Positions 11,178 to 23,649 of a DNA stretch of 64,000 bases are shown one piece after another. Under the pieces are notes generated by a model. That model saw nothing but the letters and a program-made list of their open reading frames with translations, did not search any database and was not told the DNA's origin. Each line of letters starts with the position of its first letter. The first letter of the stretch is position 1. The stretch is from the NCBI GenBank assembly GCA_963580285.1, contig OY757013.1:135591027-135655026 (forward strand), in the 5' to 3' direction. The stretch is from Lucinisca nassula (lineage: Eukaryota; Mollusca; Bivalvia; Lucinida; Lucinidae). The position numbers and the translations under genes are program-made.

Positions 11178-12246
11178 TGAAACACATTCCCGCTTTAGCT
11201 ATCGGAAAACAAAGCTCGTGAAGATGACACCGTTATTCCGTCGGCGATACTTCGTCTTTGTCCACTGGCCAAGAAGTTTTTTTTATTAAATTCCTTTAGC
11301 CGGCATCGAACATTGACTGCGAATGTTCTAGCCATTCGACCACGTTGAGAGACCACACTAGTATACAATTATGCTTTAATGAATCCGAATATTACATGTA
11401 TAATCTTCCACTTTGTAATCTGTGACACTCAGCCCCATTATCGGTCACACGTTTTTCCTTTCCAAAGTGAAAAAAAAAACAAAGCCTTATTTCACTTCAC
11501 AGCATTCCGTGTTAGATGACATGTGGTGTTGATAGAACGTCTACCCGTACTCTATTGTTGCCTTATTGGCCTAAATTAGCTGGTCGGGCCTAGTATTTAT
11601 TTATTTTTTTTTTTTTATTTTTTTTTTTTTTTCATTTTTTCGGATAGTATTTATAGATTTAGCAAACAAGTATCACAAGCATATTATTTCACGCCCCTTA
11701 AACACGACCCTTAAGTTAACCAAAACATCTTTCAGGAACAGTTTTAATGAAAGTCTGTACACAGAGTGATTGAATTTAAGTATTTTTGATCAGCCTCAAT
11801 ATCTACAAAATGTTCACAAACTCTTATTAAAATGCATTGCACGTAGAAAGAAACTTGGTTTAGTTCAAACATATTTTATTTCTATATCGATACATGTACA
11901 AAATACACAATCACATATAACAATTAGAAGGAAACTCTTTACCTCCACTGTATGTAAAAAAGCGACGGGCGATCCGAAAAAAAATGTTTCCCCAAATGAA
12001 CATTATAGTTTACGACAGAGTGGATGACTGGTTCTTTCTATTAATTAGAGGTGCAAGAAAAATCAAGGTACATGCAGCTGGACTGAACAGTAAACACCTT
12101 GATCCGAAGTCACGTTCATATGGCATTATGCATATACAGGCTAAATAATGCTAACAATTAGCTTAAATTAAAATTAGACCATTTTTCACTGTTAAAACCC
12201 CTACGATATATAGCGGTGTATCAGAACAATTTATCGTCAGTACATT
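11178..12246. other. Unassigned intergenic DNA
   Basis: Contains a long T-rich tract at about 11600-11640. The 85-residue open frame near 11770-12027 shows no motif I recognise and is not called as a gene. Confidence 0.4.
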
Positions 12247-12255
12247 TAAGAAACT

Positions 12256-12421
12256 GAGAGTGAGTGAGTGTTTGAGTTTTACGTCGCACCAAGAGCTAAG
12301 GTCATACCGAGACGGGACCTCGGTTTAAAGGCTCATCCGAAAGTCTGGAGAAGCCCGGGATCGATCCTGCGACCCCTGGTTTACAAGGCGAGTAGTGTAA
12401 CCACTACACCACGGAGGCTTC
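12256..12421 (-). mobile_element. tRNA-derived SINE (family F), second copy
   Basis: Same 160-bp body as 1790-1952. Minus-strand head with tggtgtagtggttacactac and a box B-like ggatcgatcccgggct. Flanked by the 9-bp direct repeat taagaaact at 12247-12255 and 12422-12430. A 60-residue frame inside is a by-product. Confidence 0.9.
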
Positions 12422-12430
12422 TAAGAAACT

Positions 12431-12721
12431 TAGATTGTTTTCAACAATAAGTATATGAAGTAACAGATAAAAGTTTCATGGCAAATGTAGAAATAACCGA
12501 ATTTAGGTCTGCTTGTATTAAGCCTACCCAGAATGAAAACGGATAGCTTACACCTTTATATCTGAGAATGACTTTTTTCAAATTAGTACGTATCTTCGAA
12601 CGAATGTCAATATTTATTTACAACAGAACCAAAATGTCTGACCATTATTTTCATTTGATTCACAAATACAGGTATGACAAATAATACGTTTCAATATTAA
12701 TACACCCTTTCAAGTTATTGT
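12431..12721. other. Unassigned intergenic DNA
   Basis: No feature recognised. Confidence 0.35.
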
Positions 12722-12860
12722 CATGTAACTGTCCTAAAGGCTTTCTGCTTGTGATGTGTTCATTGGGGGTTAGTTATTACAAACTCGTGTTTCTTTCGCT
12801 TTGGTATCTCTGATGAGAGGTGCCGGGTAATGGTATCGATTCCTGATCATCGCTTCCTTC
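12722..12860 (+). repeat. Old PLE-A 3' tail fragment
   Basis: Diverged match to the last 140 bp of the tail: aactgtcctaaaggctttct, gtttctttcgctttggtatc and atggtatcgattcctgatca. Confidence 0.65.
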
Positions 12861-13481
12861 CATTAATCACGATAACTGTTTTACCAAACAGGGACATTAA
12901 CATTATATTGTGTATGCTGTTTTCAAATTTAATCATGTTCGTAAGCATAGAAATGGAAAACAGTCAGTTATATTGCGGTGAATAAAAGGACACCCTTTGC
13001 ATTTTTGTTCCTACATTTATAACCCTTTTACAGCATCGTATTTTCCTTGTACTATATATTTCATCGTGTAACAGAATGCCTCCGAGGAGAATATAACGTC
13101 ATATTTGTAGACACGGAGAACAACACATTTCCGAAAAGGCTTATCTTGGACGTTGTACTTTAAGTTACAGGTGTATTTGGTGAGTATTGGAAATTACTCT
13201 GTATTTAAACATGTATCAAATACGTTTAAAATAGAAGCCCATGTATATTTTACAAGACCTTGATGCAAACGCAACAATTTGCGTGATCAGCTAATAGTTT
13301 GCAGCAAGCAGCTGCATTTTCGCCTTAATCTCTAGAAACTATTTATTGTTACCGATACAATGACAGTAAAATTGCGCTTTGGGTGAGATAATTTACTGCC
13401 ACTCCTACACATAAATGGAAGGTCTAAAATTTCGGATGGATATCCTAATGGTCCACCTTTTGGGCCTCAAATTAAGAAATA
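12861..13481. other. Unassigned intergenic DNA
   Basis: No gene or repeat recognised. Confidence 0.35.
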
Positions 13482-13643
13482 TATCAGCTCTAGCTGTGAT
13501 ATGTTGAGTAATAAAATCACAGTTTTGAGATCAGTTGTAAAGTAGACAAATCACGAGCGCGTAGTGCGCGTGATTTGTCTACTTACAACTAACCGTCAAA
13601 CTGTGATTTATTTCTCAACAAATCTCAGACTAAAGCTGATCTA
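13482..13643. mobile_element. Family I palindromic MITE
   Basis: A 160-bp inverted repeat. Outer arms tatcagctctagctgtgat and the agctgatct partner, then caattt-type inner arms agttgtaaagtagacaaatc and gatttgtctacttacaac around a central cgcgtagtgcgcg. Further copies at 36959-37120 and 39962-40084. Confidence 0.8.
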
Positions 13644-14887
13644 TTTCGATTCTTACAGGCTGAAAATCGGCAATTATGCTGTTGTTTCACAATCTCACAA
13701 CTTTTCGCCATTGTTAGAAGAAATCTCGCTAAATAATCGACTGAAACACATACATTAATATCCTAGTTTTCGATGCGAGAATATGACGTTACACAGTCTA
13801 ACGTCAAGGCAAACTACTAGTGACGTCATAAAATGGCAGTTTTTAATGACGTCACTCGTCACGCTTTTCCTTCGCGTGATTTGACGTAGAATAAAACACA
13901 GTTATTTTCCATTACCTATATTGGCGCGCTGAGTTAGAATATCGATTAAAAGCCATTGAGATTCGATTTGTGGTATCCCTGATTTGATTTATCCTGACAA
14001 TCTGTTGACATTACTTTGAAAGCTCTGCTCAACAGGTGCAGCCTTGACCGCGTATTTAAACAAAAAAATCACCCTGCCAAAATAATGTATACTAGAAACG
14101 CATAAAAATATCATCAGATTATGCTTTCGTTTTTCGTCCTGTAAATTTATAACAGCAAAAGACTCAGTGGCAAAGATTAATGTAACGGTCTCCTACAAAC
14201 CAAGTGATTGACAACACTGCTGGGTCGATTGTCTCCCTGTGTGTAGCGAAATGATCATGGACGGGGACTTCAACTGGCGCCTTTAACTCATAAATTAATG
14301 TATTTTGAGCAATTATGACCCCGAAGCGTCCGAACTGAATCAACACTTAGCTCAACCCAACACATGAATCTTCAAACAATCTGATCTCAAACCTATTAGG
14401 ACATGGCGGCTATCAATAGTTGTTACATAGATTTTTTTTATAAAATTCAGTGACAATCAAACGAACATTATTAACGTAAAGCACTTGAAAGAAAAATAAT
14501 CTGCTGAATTTACTCAGAAATTTATTCCATCCAGAATGTTGGGCAATGCTTTGAAGGAACACTTTCCTGCAATAATAATAATAATAATAATAATCGACCT
14601 TATTTATAGAGGGTAACACATGTAGTACGGGTACTAATCTTCCATGTGTAGACCATCAGATGTAAAATGCAAGGATAGCTGGAATCATTTCTACATTTAC
14701 CGTCATGAACATATTATATGCGACTGTTTAATAAACTGATGCCTCAAATTGATAATTTCTGTTTTCTCGTGCCGCGTGCATTCGGTAATCCTTCCTGTTT
14801 CCCGGGAAAATTATAGCACGCTATACAGCAGAGAACTTGCTGTGGGTAACTTTTGGACCTCTCCCACAGCTTAACAGAAGAGAAGGG
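13644..14887. other. Unassigned intergenic DNA
   Basis: Contains a taa trinucleotide run (about 14572-14592). No gene supported. Confidence 0.4.
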
Positions 14888-15115
14888 AATGATCAGGGAT
14901 CGACACAATTAACCCAAAGCACCCATCAGAGACACCAAAGGGAAAGTAACACAAACATGAAACAACTAGACCTTAATGGAAACATCGATAGCGGAAAACC
15001 AAAAGGACAGTTACTTTCCCACAAAATGGCCCATTGGTTAGCCAAAACATAATAAGATAAGCGATACACACACTCAAAGACAAACCATAACAAAAACAAG
15101 TAAAAAAATGCTCCA
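14888..15115 (-). repeat. PLE-A 3' tail copy
   Basis: Minus-strand tail with gacaccaaagggaaagtaac, aaaaggacagttactttccc and acaaaatggcc on the plus strand. Truncated beyond the caagtaaaaaaatgctcc end. Confidence 0.8.
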
Positions 15116-15301
15116 TGTTGCAGCAAAGGAGGAAGCGCTGCGGAAAACATCTTTGTTATCTTTAATTTCATTAAACGATTTCATAATTGTGCATGTCTTT
15201 AAAGGGTTGGACCTAATACACGAGAATAATTAGCCTTTTTCTTACTATTTCATTATAGGGCCATTCCCAATTGAAGGAAGTGCAAATCATCAACACAAGA
15301 G

Positions 15302-18300
15302 TATGAAACATCGCGAGTAGGCCATAAAGAGTACTTCGCTGCAAATAAGCAACCTATGTGACAACCTCTAATGTAATACAACGCCAATTGTAATAAACCA
15401 GTTTATTACATTAGACGTTGTTGCATTAGGCGTTGCAGACAACGCCAAATGTAACAACGCTTACTGTAATAAATTGACTTTCGTCTAGGACAAGACGAAA
15501 TCTCAAATGAAAAAGTTAAATTATCAAATATCCATATATCATGGGGTCGAAGGTGGTGTGGGCAAGTGGTTCGAAGGTGGTGTGGGAATTTGGGGTGGGG
15601 GGTTGTGCTTCTTGAAAGATACCAACGCAACACTTTCTTATTCATGACAATACTCAAGATTCTGTGAAATGTGAAACATCGCGAGTAGGCCATAAAGAGT
15701 ACATCGCTGCAAATAAGCAAACTATGTGACAACCTCTAGTGTAATACAACGCCAAATGTAATAAACCAGTGTATTACATAAGGCGTTGTTACATTAGGCG
15801 TTGCAGTCAACGCCAAATGTAACAACGCGTAATGTTAGAAAGTAACTTTCGTCTAGGACAAGATGAAATCTCAAATGAAAAAGTTAAAATCATTAAGTAT
15901 CCACATATCTTGGGGTCGAAGGTGGTGTGGGTACTGGAGTCAAAGGCGGTGTGGGTACTCGGGGGTTGTGGGAGGTGGGATGTGCTTCTTGAAAGATACC
16001 AACGCAACTCAGTCCTAATTATTCCAATTAATGATTAATCAATTGCAGTCAACGCCAAATGTAACAACGCCTAATGTAATAAAGTAAGTTTCGTCAAGGA
16101 CAAGATGAAATCTCATATGAAAAAGTTTCAATCATAAAGTATCCATATAGCTTGGAATCGAAGGTAGTGTGGGTACTAGGGTCAAATGTGGTGTGTGTAC
16201 TTGGAGTGTGTGTGAGGGGTGATATGCTTCTTCAAAGATACCAACGCAACTCTATTCTAATTAATGAGGTGTGGGAACTTGTGTTGTGTGTTCTTTGAGT
16301 GTGTGGAAAGGGGGCTGTGCTTCTTGAAAGATACCAACACAACTCTATTCTAATTAATGTGGTGTCGGAACTTGTGTTGTGAGTTTGTGCTTCTTGAAAG
16401 AAACAATGTAATAAATTGATTTCGTCTAGGACAAGACGAAATCTCAAATTAATGATATTACTCAATATTCTATTAAATGTTCTGAGTGTATTACATTAGG
16501 CGTTGTTACATTAGGCGTTGCAGTCAACGCCAAATGTAAAAACGCCGAATGTAATAAAGTAACTTTAGTCTAGGACAAGATGAAATCTGAAATGAAAAAG
16601 TTAAATTCATAAAGTATCCATACATCTTGGGGTCGAAGGTGGTGTGGGTACTGGGGCCAAAGGTGGAGTGGGTACTTGTGTTATGTGGGAAGGGGGTTGT
16701 GCTTCTTGAAAGATACCAACGCAACTTTATTTTAATTAACGATATTACTCAATATTCTATTAAATGTTCTGAGGGTATTGCATTAGGCGTTGTAACATGA
16801 GGCGTTGCAATCAATGCCAAATGTAACAACGCCTAATGCAATAAAATTAAGTTTCGTCAAGGACTAGATGAAATCTCAAACGAAAAAGTTAAACTCATTA
16901 AGTATCCGTATATCTTGGAGTCGAGGGTTGTGTGGGTACCGGGGTCAAATGTGGCGTGCGTACTTGGGTTATGTGGGAGACGGGCTGTACTTCTTGAAAG
17001 ATACCAACGCAACTATATTCTAATAAATGATATTACTCAAGATTCTATGAAATGTTCTGAGTTTATTACATTAGGCATTATTACATTGACCGTTGCAGTC
17101 ACCGCCAAATGTAATAACGCTTAATGTAATAAACTGATTTTCGTCTAGGACAAGACGAAATCTCAAATGAAAAAGTTCAAATTATAAATATCCATATATC
17201 TTGGGGTCGAAGGCGGTGTGGGCACCGGGATCGAAGTTTGTATGGGTACTCGAGGTGGGAGGTTATGCTTCTTGAAAGATACCAACGCAACTCTGTTCTA
17301 ATTAATGATGCTACTCAAGATTCTATGAAATGTTCTGAGTGTATGACATTAGGCGTTGTTATATTAGGCGTTGCAGTCAACGACAAATGTAACAACGCCT
17401 AATGTAATAAAGTAACTTTCGTCTAGAACAAGATAAATCTCAAATGAAAAAGTTAAATTCATAAAGTATCTATATATCTTGGGGTCGAAGATGGTGTGGG
17501 TTCTGGGGCCAAAGGTGATGTCGATACTTCGGTTGTGTGTTGGGGGGGGGGGGCTGTGCTTCTTGAAAGATACCAACGCAACTCTATTCTAATTAATGAA
17601 ATATACTTAATATTATATTAAATGTTCTGAGTGTATTACATTAGGCGTTATTTTATTAGGCGTTGCAGTCAACGCCAAATGTAACAACGCCTAATGTAAT
17701 AAAGTAAGTTTCCTAGGACAAGATGAAATCTCAAATGAAAAAGTTAAATTCATAAAGTATCCATATATCGTGGGGTCGAAGGTGGTTTGGGTACTGGGGT
17801 CAAAGGCGGTGTGGGTACTTAGGGTGTGTGGGAGTTGGGGGCTGTGCTTCTCGAAAGCTACCTATGCAACTCTATTCTAATAAATGATATTACACATGAT
17901 GCTATTAAATGTTCTGAGTGCATTACATTAGGCGTTATTACAGGTGTTGCAGTCAACGCCAAGTGTAACAACGCTTACTGTTTTAAACTGAGTTTCGTCT
18001 AGGACAAGACGAAATCCCAAATAAAAAAGTTAAAATTATCAAATATTGGGGTCGAATGTGGTGTGGACACCGGGAAGGTGGTCTGGAAACTTCTGTTGGG
18101 AGGTCGTGCTTCTTGAAAGATACCTACGCAACTCTGATCTAATATATGATAAGCTTCAAGATTCTATGAAATGTTCTGAGTGTATTACATAAGGCGTTGT
18201 TACATTAGGCATTGCAGTCAACGCCAAATGTAACAACGCCTAATGTAATAAAGTAACTTTCGTCTAGGACAAGATGAAATCTCAAATGACAAAATTAAAT

Positions 18301-18885
18301 TCATAAAGTATCTATATATCTTGGGGTCGAAGGTGGTGTGGGTACTGGGGCCAAAGGTGGTGTCGATACTTGGGTTGTGTGTGTGTGTGGGGGGGGGGCT
18401 GTGCTTCTTGAAAGATACCAACGCAACATTATTCTAATTAATGATATTACTAAATATTCTATTAAATGTTCTGAGTGTATTACATTAGGCGTTGTTACGT
18501 AAGGCGTTGCAGTCAACGCCAAATGTAACAACGCCTAATGTAATAAAGTAACTTTCATCTAGGACAAGATGAAATCTCAAATGATAAAGTTTAATCCATA
18601 AAGTATCCATATAATTTGGGGTCGAAGGTGGTTTGGGTACTAGGGGTCAAAGGCGGTGTGGGTACTTGGGTTGTGTGGGAGTCGGGGTCTGTGCTTCTTG
18701 AAAGCTACCTATGCAACTCTATTCTAATTAATGGTATTACTAGAGATTCTATTGAATGTTCTGAGTTTATTACACTAGGCGTTATTACATTAGTCGTTGC
18801 TGTCAACGCCAAATGTAACAACGCTTAATGGGTTTCGTATAGGACAAAACGAAATCCCAAATAAAAAAGTTAAAATTAATATGAA
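15302..18885 (+). repeat. Tandem array of ~290-bp monomers with internal palindromes
   Basis: Twelve occurrences of the gcgttgcagtcaacgcc core (near 15430, 15800, 16045, 16515, 16800, 17090, 17365, 17660, 17945, 18210, 18505 and 18790), typically 265-295 bp apart with three irregular spacings. Each monomer has a large hairpin: attacattaggcgttgttac pairs with the complementary run on the far side of gcagtc. It also has a smaller hairpin, ttcgtctaggacaagacgaa. Between them lie g/t-rich stretches and gtgcttcttgaaagatacca. The open frames on both strands repeat with the monomer and are not genes. An orphan monomer lies at 25716-25925. Confidence 0.93.
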
Positions 18886-19160
18886 ATAGGTGCGACCTAA
18901 CTGCAACCAACTGTTTTGATGCTTATAAACCTCCCATTCTGTGTATTCTATATTAGGTGGGTCTTTTTGAAATGAAAATATTTTCTAAATGGACATTTGC
19001 AGTAGTACCGTAAAATTCCTATATTAAGATCTCCTTTTGGACTGTTCTAAAGTTGAACAGTCTCAAAGGTGGCCCCTGACTGAACAACTACAGCAACAAA
19101 GTTAAACTTGATTTGTGCAGTAGATTGTTAATCGAAAGCAAACATAATAAAAAAACACGA

Positions 19161-20455
19161 TGTGATTGTGAAACACTGATGCCCCCAAACAGCGCATGTT
19201 AAATATAAAAGCAATATCACTAAGCAGTCGGAAGGTATGGCCAATGTTCAAGTCTTAAAAAGTAGGTCAAGGTCACAAGGTAAAAAATATGGGATCGTTT
19301 GAAAGGTCTTGTGACATAGAATGCACATGTGAAATATGAAAGCCCTAACACTTACTGATCGAAAGTTATGGCCAATGTTAAAGTTTTTAAAAAGTAGGTC
19401 AAACGTCAAGGTCACGAGGTCAAAAATTATGGTACCACTGGAAAGGTCTTGTGAAAAAGAATGCATATGTGAAGTATGAAAGCCCTATCACTTACCAATC
19501 GAAAGTAATATACTATTCTAACGTTTTTCAAAAAGTAGGTCAAACGTCAAGGTCACGAGGTCAAAATTTATGGTACCATTAGAAAGGTCTTGTGACAAGG
19601 AATGCACATGTGAAATATGAAAACCCTATCAATTACCAATCGAAAGTTATGACCAATGTTAAAGTTTTTACAAAAAAAAAAATCAAATGTCAAGGTCAAG
19701 AGGTCAAAAATTATGGTACCGCTAGAAAGGACTTGTGACGCGGAATGCACATGTGAAATATAAAAGCTCCATCTATTACCAATCTAAAGTTATGGCCAAT
19801 GTTAAAGATTCAAAAACAATGAAAAAAGTAGGCCAATGTCAAGGTCACGAGATCAAAAATTATGGTACCACTGGAAAGGTTTTGTGATAAGGTATACACA
19901 TGTGAAATATAAAAGCCCTATCACTTACCAATCGAGAGTTATAGACTATGCTAAAGTTTTTAAAAAGTAGGTCAAACGTCAAGGTCACGAGGTCAAAATT
20001 TATGGTACCATTAGAAAGGTCTTGTGACAAGGAATGCACATTTGAAATATGAAAGCCCCATCAATTACCAATCGAAAGTTATGACCAATGTTAAAGTTTT
20101 TACAAAAAAAATCAAACGTCAAGGTCAAGAGGTAAAAAATTATGGTACCGCTAGAAAGTTCTTGTGACACGGAATGCACATGTGAAATATAAAAGCTCAA
20201 TCTATTACCAATCTGAAGTTATGGCCAATGTTAAAGATTAAAAAAATGAAAAAAGTAGGCCAAGGTCAAGGTCACGGGATCAAAAATAATGGTACCACTG
20301 GAAAGGTTTTGTGATAAGGTATACACAGTCATGTGAAATATGAAAGCTCTCTATTACCATCCAAAGTTATGCCCAATGTTGAGGTTTTTGTAGACAGACA
20401 AACAGACAGACCTAAAACTATATGCCCCCGAATCTCTTAGATTCCTGGGGCATAA
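19161..20455 (+). repeat. Composite tandem-repeat element X1 (~143-bp monomers)
   Basis: About eight monomers marked by atgcacatgtgaaatatgaa, aatcgaaagttatggccaat and gtcaaggtcacgaggtcaaa. The left end reads tgtgaaacactgatgccccc. The right end has the acagacaaacagacagacc tract and a terminal hairpin with arms atgcccc/ggggcat (20421-20454). Elements at 30340 and 34111 share these ends but carry different monomers. Confidence 0.88.
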
Positions 20456-20643
20456 AAATCACTCCGTCCAGAGAATGGTATCTGTATTTAGTAGAACTTG
20501 AATTATTTTTGAAAACTGCAGTTGCATTCTACATGTATTATTATTATTATTGAAAACTGCAGTTGCATACATACTTTAGGGTAGGGAAGAGTTATTATTT
20601 CTGTTCAAGAGATAGAAATGTATCTTGTTCTATCTATCAATAT

Positions 20644-20644
<1 letters not shown>

Positions 20645-20717
<73 letters not shown>
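20645..20717. repeat. (CTAT)n microsatellite
   Basis: About 18 perfect ctat units. The repetitive 'SIYL' reading frame over it is a product of the repeat. Confidence 0.97.
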
Positions 20718-20718
<1 letters not shown>

Positions 20719-20719
20719 C

Positions 20720-21285
20720 CCCGAAGCGATCCCCGCCCATCGGGGCTTGAAGAAATAGATGGGCTGCATGATGCTTCCACACAGAGCTTAAACCAACCAC
20801 ACTAGTTAACCGCTTAGAGGATCTATGCCTGCCCAGGGAAAGTGGTGCGAGTCAGACCGTCCATGCTTATAAACCGTAGCGGTTTCATTGGGATACAAGG
20901 CTTGAGATGTCATTTCTCGCAAAGCTGAATCCGACCGCACAGGAGTACTGGTTACCCGCTTAGAGGATCTAATCCTGCCCAGGGAAAGCAGTGCGAGTTG
21001 GACCGTTCATGCTTATTAACCCTATTGGTTTCATTGGGCGACGTTGCTTGAGAAGTCATTTCATCTCGATGTCGGGATAAAAGTCCAACAGAATTGGAAG
21101 CAATGTCTCCAAAATGACCTATATAGTGTTGACAGGGACGTTAAACATCAAATCAAACAAATAAATTGAAATGTCATTTTTTCTCAATGTCGGGTAAAAG
21201 TCGCACAAAATTGGAAGCAACATCATCAAAATTACCTATACGTGTTAATGGGGACGTTAAACATCACATCAAACAAACAAAACGC
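20720..21285 (+). repeat. Family G repeats, two partial copies in tandem
   Basis: Blocks gatgggctgcatgatgcttc, ccgcttagaggatctatgcc and gttaaacatcaaatcaaac appear. The tail module (tcgggtaaaagtc, aattggaagcaac, gacgttaaacatcac) is repeated at 21180-21285. Starts directly after the microsatellite. Confidence 0.8.
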
Positions 21286-21344
21286 CCAGTGGGGACGTAA
21301 TGGGTCTAAAAGACGAGTCTTCAGGAATCATGATTCTACTTTGC

Positions 21345-21652
21345 ACCGGCCCCCGTCCATCGGGGCTTGAAGAAATATATGGGCTGCATGATGCTTCCAC
21401 GCAGAGCTGAATCCCACCCGCACACGAGTACTGGTAAACCGCTTAGAGGATCTATGGTTGCCCAGGCAAAGCGGTGCGCACGAGTCACTGGCCATGCTTA
21501 TAAACCCTATCGGTTTCTTTGGGCGACAGGGCTTGAGATGTCATTTCATCTCAATGTCGGGTAAAAGTCCCACAAAATTGGAAGCACCGCCTCCAAAATG
21601 ACCTTTACAGTGTTTACAGGGACTTTAATCCTCAAATCAAACAAAGAAATCT
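21345..21652 (+). repeat. Family G repeat, near complete
   Basis: Runs from ggcccccgtccatcggggct through cgcttagaggatctatggtt, aaccctatcggtttctttgg and gtcggg to aatcctcaaatcaaac. About 300 bp and no coding. The empty cttaga..cta region serves as reference for copies interrupted by PLE-A. Confidence 0.82.
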
Positions 21653-21821
21653 ACTATACACAAGTTAAAAGGACGTCGCATTAGGTGTACATTATTACAT
21701 ACGCTCCGAAAGCTTACAAGGTAATTCTGTAATTACGACATCTATAACCTGCACAGGCACCGGAAATTCTTTATCAGAATATAGATGCGACTTATTCAGT
21801 ATCACAGGGTTTATTTAACAT

Positions 21822-22086
21822 CACTACAGCTGGTGTCTGGGAATGTGTGGCGGCGGTAAAACGTCTCCCTGTCCTACATCATAGTGTAGTTAAGTTTATA
21901 TTTTCTTGTCCTTTGGGATCATTGATTCCATTGTGGAATTTTGAAAAAACTTGAGGGTCACTGATGAGGCCTAATTGACCGAAACTAGCTAGTCTGGCCC
22001 AGAACACATACACACTTCATATTTTCAAGTTCTGTGGTGCATTCCTTGCTTCCAAAGGATAACCCTTTTATAGAACATATTTGTAG
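21822..22086 (+). mobile_element. Ribozyme-bearing retrozyme-like element, long form
   Basis: It begins with a module (actacagctggtgt, ggtaaaacgtctccctgt, catcatagtgtag) that also occurs, diverged, on the minus strand in the tandem pair at 24.3-24.9 kb. It continues with gggatcattgattccattgt, the hammerhead motif, and the 3' block gcttccaaaggataaccctt ending in atagaacata. This copy links the two ribozyme subfamilies because it carries the 5' module of one and the ribozyme of the other. No coding. Confidence 0.8.
21955..22000 (+). ncRNA. Hammerhead ribozyme motif, type I, one stem II mismatch
   Basis: Stem I strands gggtca (21955-21960) and tggccc (21995-22000) pair fully with one G-U. Core ctgatga at 21961-21967 and gaaac at 21981-21985. 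Stem II ggcc/gacc has one C-A mismatch, so this copy may be weak. Stem III is acta/tagt with a two-base loop. The cleavage triplet is GTC, with the scissile bond after 21994. Confidence 0.82.
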
Positions 22087-22188
22087 TTGGCCCTTTGATT
22101 TGTCCAGTAAACTTATGCAAATGTGTAAAAAGTCAAAACATGGGTAAAAAATTTTACGTACAATGCAATCCAGTAGCATTGCATTTGC

Positions 22189-22470
22189 TTGATTTGAGGT
22201 TTAACGTCCCCAGCAACACTGTATACGTCATTTTGGAGGCGTTGCTTCCAATTTTGAGGGACTTTTACCCGACATTGAGACGAAAAGACATCTCAAGCCC
22301 TGTCGCCCAATGAAACCAATAGGGTTTATAAGCATGGACAGTGACTCGTGCGCACCGCTTTGCCTGGGCAGGCTTAGATCCTCTAAGCGGTTTACCAGTA
22401 CTGGTTCCAGCTCTGCGTGGAAGCATCATGCAGCCCATCTATTTCTTTAAGCCTCGATGGGTGGAGGCGA
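22189..22470 (-). repeat. Family G repeat, full
   Basis: Plus-strand view: ttgatttgaggtttaacgtc, cgttgcttccaattttg, aaaagacatctcaagccctg, ggcttagatcctctaagcgg, tgcagcccatctatttctt. The uninterrupted ggcttagatcctctaagcgg is the empty form of the site where PLE-A tails are inserted at 27.66 and 40.97 kb. Confidence 0.85.
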
Positions 22471-23159
22471 AGTCACATTGCGCACATTAAGTTTTGCTAG
22501 CTCTTATGTGTGACTTTGCCAAAGCCACCACTCAAAATTCACAATCATAAACATTGCAACACTTTCCCAACCAACAATCTGCAATGAAAATTGGTCTCTG
22601 AATTTTTAACAAACAGGACAAAGAATTCTATGAAAAGGGATACCCCCTTGAAATGGAACTACTAATGTGGTCGCCCAGCACTGCACACTAAAAAGTTTTG
22701 AGCTACTTGAACATGTGGCTTAACACAAACAAGTTGTTGATTAGTAATTCTGCAATGTTGTTAGATGCAGTGAGTTGAGATATAAAATATTTGTGTCTTT
22801 CGCTAGTTTAAACTCAGTCTTGACTATGGAAATCTTCGGATTTTTCTTATTTTGAGAAAAATTGAAAAGTTCTGCGAAACTGGCACATCTGCATGTGCAA
22901 GCTCATGTTTTCAAGGCTTTACACAACTTAATTCTTATGCATGTTTTTTATTTCATCTGTCCATTACTTTTATAATACATTTGTATTTCTGTCCTAAATA
23001 TTATATCAGAATATAATAACTGGTGGAAAATGAAATATAATGGTCAATGGTTTCGAAAAGCTATCCATTTAATTATTCTGCTACTTTTATGGCATAAGAG
23101 TATGGCAAAATATGAGCCGTTGATAGTAAGATGGAAAATATGGTTGTAATTTGTGGGTG
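22471..23159. other. Unassigned intergenic DNA
   Basis: No gene, RNA or recognised repeat. Confidence 0.4.
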
Positions 23160-23285
23160 CGGTAGGGCTTGAGATGCCATTTAATATAAAGATCAGATAA
23201 AAATCCCAAATAATGTGAATCAACATCTTCAAAATGATGTAAATAACGTAAACAGGGACTTAAAGGTAAATTCAAACAAATGAAA
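23160..23285 (+). repeat. Family G fragment, diverged
   Basis: Retains gggcttgagatgccattt, aaaatcccaaataatgtga and a tail resembling ttcaaacaaa. Confidence 0.6.
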
Positions 23286-23445
23286 ATGTAGCGTTATCTG
23301 TGTGGTAATAATTAGCTGTATGATCTTTGTCTTGTTGTTGTTGTAGACCTATAAGGCATTTTATTGCTGCCTATGAACTCCCGTTTTATAGCGAAAGTCC
23401 ATTAACAAGTCTTTGTCAGTTTCACCCTGGTTTAGTAAACAAACT

Positions 23446-23640
23446 GGCGTGTGATAGCCCAGTGGTTAGTGCACTTGCCTCTGATGCTAGAGGTTCCGGG
23501 TTCCGTCCCCGGCAGCGACTATAAAATTTCGGTGTCCTAACACGCTCCATTGGCATCATTTGCAGGAATGAATGTCATGAAGTGCACCATCCTTCGGATT
23601 GGGACGTTAGCTGGATGCCCTGTGCAGGGAGAGTTATGCC
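23446..23640 (+). mobile_element. tRNA-derived SINE (family S2)
   Basis: Head with box A-like tagcccagtggttagtgcac and box B-like gggttccgtcccc at tRNA spacing (about 23454-23515). A non-tRNA body follows, including cacgctccattggcatcatt. The head lacks convincing acceptor-stem pairing, so it is a SINE head rather than a tRNA gene. Target duplication not found. Confidence 0.7.
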
Positions 23641-23649
23641 CTGTGCAGG

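Noticed and set aside
15302..18885. CRISPR-like array
   Set aside because: Monomers are about 290 bp, imperfect and contain long internal palindromes; the host is eukaryotic. It is a satellite-type array.
20563..20805. 80-residue frame with SIYL repeats
   Set aside because: Translation of the CTAT microsatellite.
23446..23520. tRNA gene
   Set aside because: Boxes A and B are present, but acceptor and anticodon stems do not form convincingly and a SINE body follows.
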